DNA from: an uncultured Prevotella sp.
GTDB lineage: Bacteria; Bacteroidota; Bacteroidia; Bacteroidales; Bacteroidaceae
Direction: 5' to 3'
Length of the DNA: 64,000 nt
Assembly (NCBI GenBank): GCA_905233245.1
Contig: CAJODK010000016.1
Span: forward strand, 24,399-88,398
Both the position numbers and the translations under genes were made by a program. The notes beneath the pieces were generated by a model. The model had not been told where the DNA came from. It saw nothing but the letters and a program-made list of their open reading frames with translations, and did no database searches. Shown here one piece after another: positions 61,392 through 64,000 of the stretch (position 1 is the first letter of the stretch; each line of letters opens with the position of its first letter).

Positions 61392-63842
61392 GACTGTATA
61401 ATATAATAAGGTGAGTAATGAATTAGAATTCACGTCCCATGAGGTCGTAGCGCACACCATTCTTGATAACAGCAATGCGACCATTTTAGCAGGAGTAGCA
61501 TTCTTGTTAGCGTTATCGTTAGCGTTAATGTTGTTTACACCAGTTTCATTCAGTGGAACGCGGATGTACATATCATAGATACGACATTCACCACCACTTG
61601 AATTATTGGTAAGTTGAATGCTCTTAAGTTTCAGAGCTTCTGCTTCTGTAAGACCTGCTTCTCCCAAAACATCCCATTCGCAATAGGTACCCTTGGAAAT
61701 TGTTGAGATATTAACAGACTTTTCTGATTCACCTTCCAACTGATATACAATCTTGAATGCACGACCACCTGTGAAGTGGAGGTTAATCTTCAGCTGGAGA
61801 GCACCATTAGCGAAGGTCCACTTAGCACCACCGCCGCTACGTCCCATTACTACGGCACCCTGAGTGCAACCTCCAGGAATGCTGCCGTCCTTAGGCTCAA
61901 CGTATGCAGGGTCGAGTTTTGTGTAAGTATCAGATGAAGAAGCCATCACGAGAGAAAGAACACCCTGCAAATCAGCTGGAAGTGATGTTATCTCATCCTG
62001 ACAATTGTACCAGTCACCTGTGAGAACACGGAAAGGAGTAACAACCTTGATGCTACCAGTAGTTGAGCGAGGCTTAACAGGGCTTGTAGCGTCAGCAGAA
62101 GCAGTGATGGTGAAAGTACCGCCAGCTGTTGGTGTACCGCTGATGGTCAGTGTGTTGCCCTCAATGTTATAAGTCAGACCAGCAGGGAGGTTTGTAACAG
62201 CACCGCTTGTTGCTACTTCGTTCCACTCATATACGATAGGCTCGATAGCAGAACCTGCGATAACCTCCTGTGAAGAGTTTGCAGTCTTACAAGTCAACTC
62301 AATAGGTTGAGGTCTCTCAAACTCGTATGGCACGCCAGGAAGTTCGAATGCACCGAACTCTGGTGCTGCATCGTTATAACCGATATAGATATCGTCAGCA
62401 GTAACGAGTTCTACACCTGCAGCCTCAGCCTCAGCCTGGGTCATCTTACGTGTAGGAGTGTAACCTATGATAGGCATACCCTTGTCCTTGAATACAGTGC
62501 TTGTTTCCTTCAGACGTGCGAAACCGTTGTTAGGCAGTGAACCGTCTGCCTCACGCTCTGCCTGGAAGTCAGCAACAGAGAGTGACTGGAACTCGCCGCT
62601 GTAGTCCTTTGTCTTAATCTTCTTATCCTTGATTGGCTCGCAACCGTCAATAGTTGTCCATGAGTTGTAATCTGTGTTGTGCTCAGGACCGCTTGAGAGG
62701 AACTCGTGGTTATTACTCTTTGCACCCCAACCGATACAGTTGTGGATATCCATAAGTCCATACTTGAACTCTGTAGAGAAACGATAGTTGAAGTCATTGC
62801 CCCATCCTACACAGTTAAGGATATACATTCCCTCGTATGCATTGTTCTGGTCAAAACCTTTCTTGAGGTTACCGAAAGCAACACAGTTGGTAACAACGTG
62901 AGCACCTGTTGACTGTGCAAATGCCGCACCGCCAGAGGTACCACCACCGCCGAGTTTGAAACCGTTGCCGTTACCTACGTCCTTGCCGTCCTTGGTGCGA
63001 CCTGCGTTGTATGCCCAACAAGAGTCGATTACTACTGGGTGATATACCATATAGAGGTCCCAGTTGTCATCAGAGTTAGTCCATGCACGACATCCGTGGA
63101 ACTCCGTGCCCGGTCCTGGGAACAGCTTACATGCGAAGCCGTCGGCATCGCCGTAGTCATCAGCACCATCGAAGGTTCTTGCATCGGCATTCTCGTATGA
63201 GTCACAGTTGATTACCTTGTTGTAGCGGCAGTAGGTGTAGCCAGGGTTGAACTGTGGCTGACCGCTTATAGGGAATGACTTTGTCTCCTCAATGGTGAAG
63301 TCCTTGAACATACCAATCTGCAGACCAGTATCGTTGTTCCAACGGAAGGTACAACGCTCGATGATGTTGTAAGAACCCTCCACCTTCATACCGTTATCTT
63401 CTGCATTCTGGAGCACCAGTCCGTAGAAGGTCCAGTAGTTGGCAAGGTGGTTAACGTAGATACAACGTCCCATCTTGAAAGCATTATGGTTTGCATAACC
63501 AGCAGACTTAGTGTGGTTCATAGCAGAACCGTCGATGATTACCTTGCCTACTGCACTCTCTGGCCAAGCACGCAGTTCGCAACGCTTGTCAGCATTGGTT
63601 GGCAACTCTGGAATCTTGATACGCTCAGAGATAGTGTAGGTACCCTCATGAACGAGGATGCGGTCACCTGCCTTTACCAGTTCCATAGCCTTGTGGATGG
63701 TAGCAAGAGGAGCTGCCTCAGAACCATCATTGGTGTCGCTGCCGGTTGTAGCCACGTGGATGTCAGTAGCTGTAGCTGTAGCTGCTGTGAAGAGCATCAG
63801 AAGCGATGCTGCCAGTGTTTTGTGTAAAGAATGTAATGTCAT
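59220..63842 (-). CDS. Fused double PL9 pectate lyase frame (two genes joined by a frameshift)
   Basis: One open frame of 1540 codons holding two complete secreted proteins. Part A (residues 1 to about 786): signal peptide 1-26, PL9 beta-helix (about 27-505, GDADGFACKLFPGPGTEF, WTNSDDNWDLY), a putative Ig domain (about 515-600) and a further beta-domain. Part B begins inside at Met 818 (MKRFIFSIVVLTLALTANA, a second signal peptide), then a beta-sandwich, a second PL9 helix (SDADGFACKMHNGKGNRF, WRNADDAWDFYETDY) and a T9SS type A domain ending TVKFTVK. Between them the frame reads ALLLSRMVCATTSWDVNSNS, which looks random; the next frame over reads GRIAVIKNGVRYDLMGREF then stop (61423-61425). 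Loss of one A in the AAAA tract at 61484-61487 explains the fusion. Real mutation, phase variation or sequence error cannot be told apart here. Confidence 0.85.
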   Translation of the reverse strand: MTLHSLHKTLAASLLMLFTAATATATDIHVATTGSDTNDGSEAAPLATIHKAMELVKAGDRILVHEGTYTISERIKIPELPTNADKRCELRAWPESAVGKVIIDGSAMNHTKSAGYANHNAFKMGRCIYVNHLANYWTFYGLVLQNAEDNGMKVEGSYNIIERCTFRWNNDTGLQIGMFKDFTIEETKSFPISGQPQFNPGYTYCRYNKVINCDSYENADARTFDGADDYGDADGFACKLFPGPGTEFHGCRAWTNSDDNWDLYMVYHPVVIDSCWAYNAGRTKDGKDVGNGNGFKLGGGGTSGGAAFAQSTGAHVVTNCVAFGNLKKGFDQNNAYEGMYILNCVGWGNDFNYRFSTEFKYGLMDIHNCIGWGAKSNNHEFLSSGPEHNTDYNSWTTIDGCEPIKDKKIKTKDYSGEFQSLSVADFQAEREADGSLPNNGFARLKETSTVFKDKGMPIIGYTPTRKMTQAEAEAAGVELVTADDIYIGYNDAAPEFGAFELPGVPYEFERPQPIELTCKTANSSQEVIAGSAIEPIVYEWNEVATSGAVTNLPAGLTYNIEGNTLTISGTPTAGGTFTITASADATSPVKPRSTTGSIKVVTPFRVLTGDWYNCQDEITSLPADLQGVLSLVMASSSDTYTKLDPAYVEPKDGSIPGGCTQGAVVMGRSGGGAKWTFANGALQLKINLHFTGGRAFKIVYQLEGESEKSVNISTISKGTYCEWDVLGEAGLTEAEALKLKSIQLTNNSSGGECRIYDMYIRVPLNETGVNNINANDNANKNATPAKMVALLLSRMVCATTSWDVNSNSLLTLLYYTVMKRFIFSIVVLTLALTANAADLLKEDFTSLAAGEYSTTVTVPSGEWTLSSMKATTKNSAKVLLFNSNGAYVISPSVDEPGNIAIGFGSGGSKIIEIAYSVNGGEWVTLDSYKISGSGTYSYSKGTDLDETSNVRFKITSNGSNVWITSITVSGAAGGGGGGEGGGDETEPTNPAPQPEIEWTGPHSVEHCIYVASWAPDDSGDGSFENPYYNLQKAVNEAQPGDTIYVRGGTYYPSAWRDKMSDGKLLKTNKILVDKKGDAEHWFTIKTFPGEYPVLNFKDQPKGTNKSSTYGGIHLSGDYWHIYGLHITQAGDNGIKVEGSHNKVERCTFSYNDDTGLQLGFGHNFSDSHPGISSNDGTYCAYNDIIDCDSYLNYDSDNRGSDADGFACKMHNGKGNRFIRCRAWRNADDAWDFYETDYGVKLIECWAWESAKEADFKSWATNLTSGSFQGNGNGFKLGGNSSKGDHEAWRCVVFGCNKTGSVKGFDQNSHAGTIKLVNCLAFDNGYDFMFESCKNFEFYNNVCFGNIEIGGSFTDSNNALPAGKNKAWSKDVITSGFSKSDYISLTEDDAKAPRAADGSLPTRFARLKSTSVLIDKGLDLKSEMQEEFPYLWQPIYGSARDLGPYEYSPVSVTGSQLILTNDKTLSLTVAHGNIQFTVPANGKAVVELYSPQGTQVATVANLLATAGGQYSVPVTAQLQKGVYVARLSFNGATRTVKFTVK
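61423..63842 (-). other. Upstream unit of the fused frame: original PL9 gene A with frameshift
   Basis: If one base is added in the A tract at 61484-61487, this unit becomes an 806-residue protein ending in IAVIKNGVRYDLMGREF and TAA at 61423-61425. That tail matches those of the neighbouring PL9 protein (YNAQGQRIF) and of the gene at the right edge (YNAQGQQTNN). An Asn-rich linker (NINANDNANKN) from AACNNN hexamers (61501-61536) precedes it, as in the neighbour. Confidence 0.7.
61501..61536 (-). repeat. AACNNN hexamer repeat before the gene A tail
   Basis: On the minus strand AACATT, AACGCT, AACGAT, AACGCT, AACAAG: alternating Asn codons in the linker just before the frameshift. Confidence 0.7.
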
Positions 63843-63856
63843 AATTGTATATTTTG

Positions 63857-64000
63857 TTAGTTGTTTGTTTGCTGTCCCTGTGCGTTGTATTTTTTGTCGT
63901 GCTTATATATAATAAGGTGTCCGTCTTCTATCACCTTGTGGGGTATAAAGTTAAGGTTAGTGTCAGCGTTGAGGTTATCTATACCTGTAGGCTCAAGTTG
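63857..64000 (-). CDS. C-terminal end of another secreted protein (cut by window edge)
   Basis: The last 47 codons of a minus-strand gene entering from the right, stop TAA at 63857-63859. The sequence reads EPTGIDNLNADTNLNFIPHK, then VIEDGHLIIYKHDKKYNAQG and QQTNN. It has the Asn-rich linker and the YNAQGQ-type tail of the PL9 proteins downstream, so it is probably another exported protein of the same operon. It lies 14 bases before the next gene's start. Its catalytic part is outside the window. Confidence 0.75.
   Translation of the reverse strand, partial: QLEPTGIDNLNADTNLNFIPHKVIEDGHLIIYKHDKKYNAQGQQTNN

Overview
The window is a Bacteroidales chromosome segment and most resembles Prevotella or a close relative. 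The evidence is the TAnnTTTG promoter elements (with TTTG about 20 bases upstream) ahead of many genes, the near absence of Shine-Dalgarno sites, the zinc-free forms of S14 and L36, C-terminal tails of type IX secretion (T9SS) style on surface proteins, and the gene content. No species can be fixed from the sequence alone.

Left edge (1-1060): the 5' part of a tyrosine recombinase gene reads out of the window to the left. Next to it lies a displaced tRNA-Asn 3' end (859-903). This is read as the junction of an integrative element, mostly outside the window, with the chromosome. A second degenerate copy of the tRNA tail and two rho-independent terminators follow.

1127-15883: housekeeping genes on the plus strand: S41 processing peptidase, RNase R, DEAD-box helicase with a DbpA-type RNA-binding end, a WbqC-like protein, NadA, CysS, a U32 protein, SufE and a large SNF2 helicase. 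A small HD-domain alarmone hydrolase lies convergently. The S41 gene carries unusual arrays in which the octamer TACGAAAC alternates with tiny palindromes.

16128-30765: the S10/spc/alpha ribosomal-protein cluster, rplC through rplQ with secY, map, infA, rpmJ and rpoA. It starts at rplC; rpsJ (S10) is not in front. An attenuator-like hairpin precedes rplC and a second strong promoter precedes rpsM. A bidirectional terminator separates rplQ from cca and an RlpA-like gene on the minus strand.

32885-37736: an IMP-cyclohydrolase-only protein, then the cell-wall elongation genes mreB-mreC-mreD-mrdA, with no rodA following.

37800-48087: accessory surface functions: a promoter inside nested inverted repeats with two tiny coupled ORFs, a 2251-residue multidomain surface protein, a small acidic Gly/Asp-rich peptide, a structured intergenic region with a 21-bp repeat block, a secreted GH105 unsaturated rhamnogalacturonyl hydrolase, and a GxxExxY protein.

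48134-53339 (minus): a tightly overlapping operon of VanX-like dipeptidase, bile-acid/Na+ symporter family protein, Cache-SpoIIE phosphatase-HATPase fusion, STAS protein and a synthetase-only RelA/SpoT protein. It joins partner switching to alarmone synthesis and is one of the strongest candidates for an uncharacterised system.

53424-64000 (minus): a run of secreted proteins with four PL9-type pectate lyase beta-helix domains, the tail of another secreted protein at the right edge, and a terminator at the operon end. Together with GH105 this indicates pectin degradation. Two PL9 genes have been fused into one 1540-codon frame by an apparent one-base loss.
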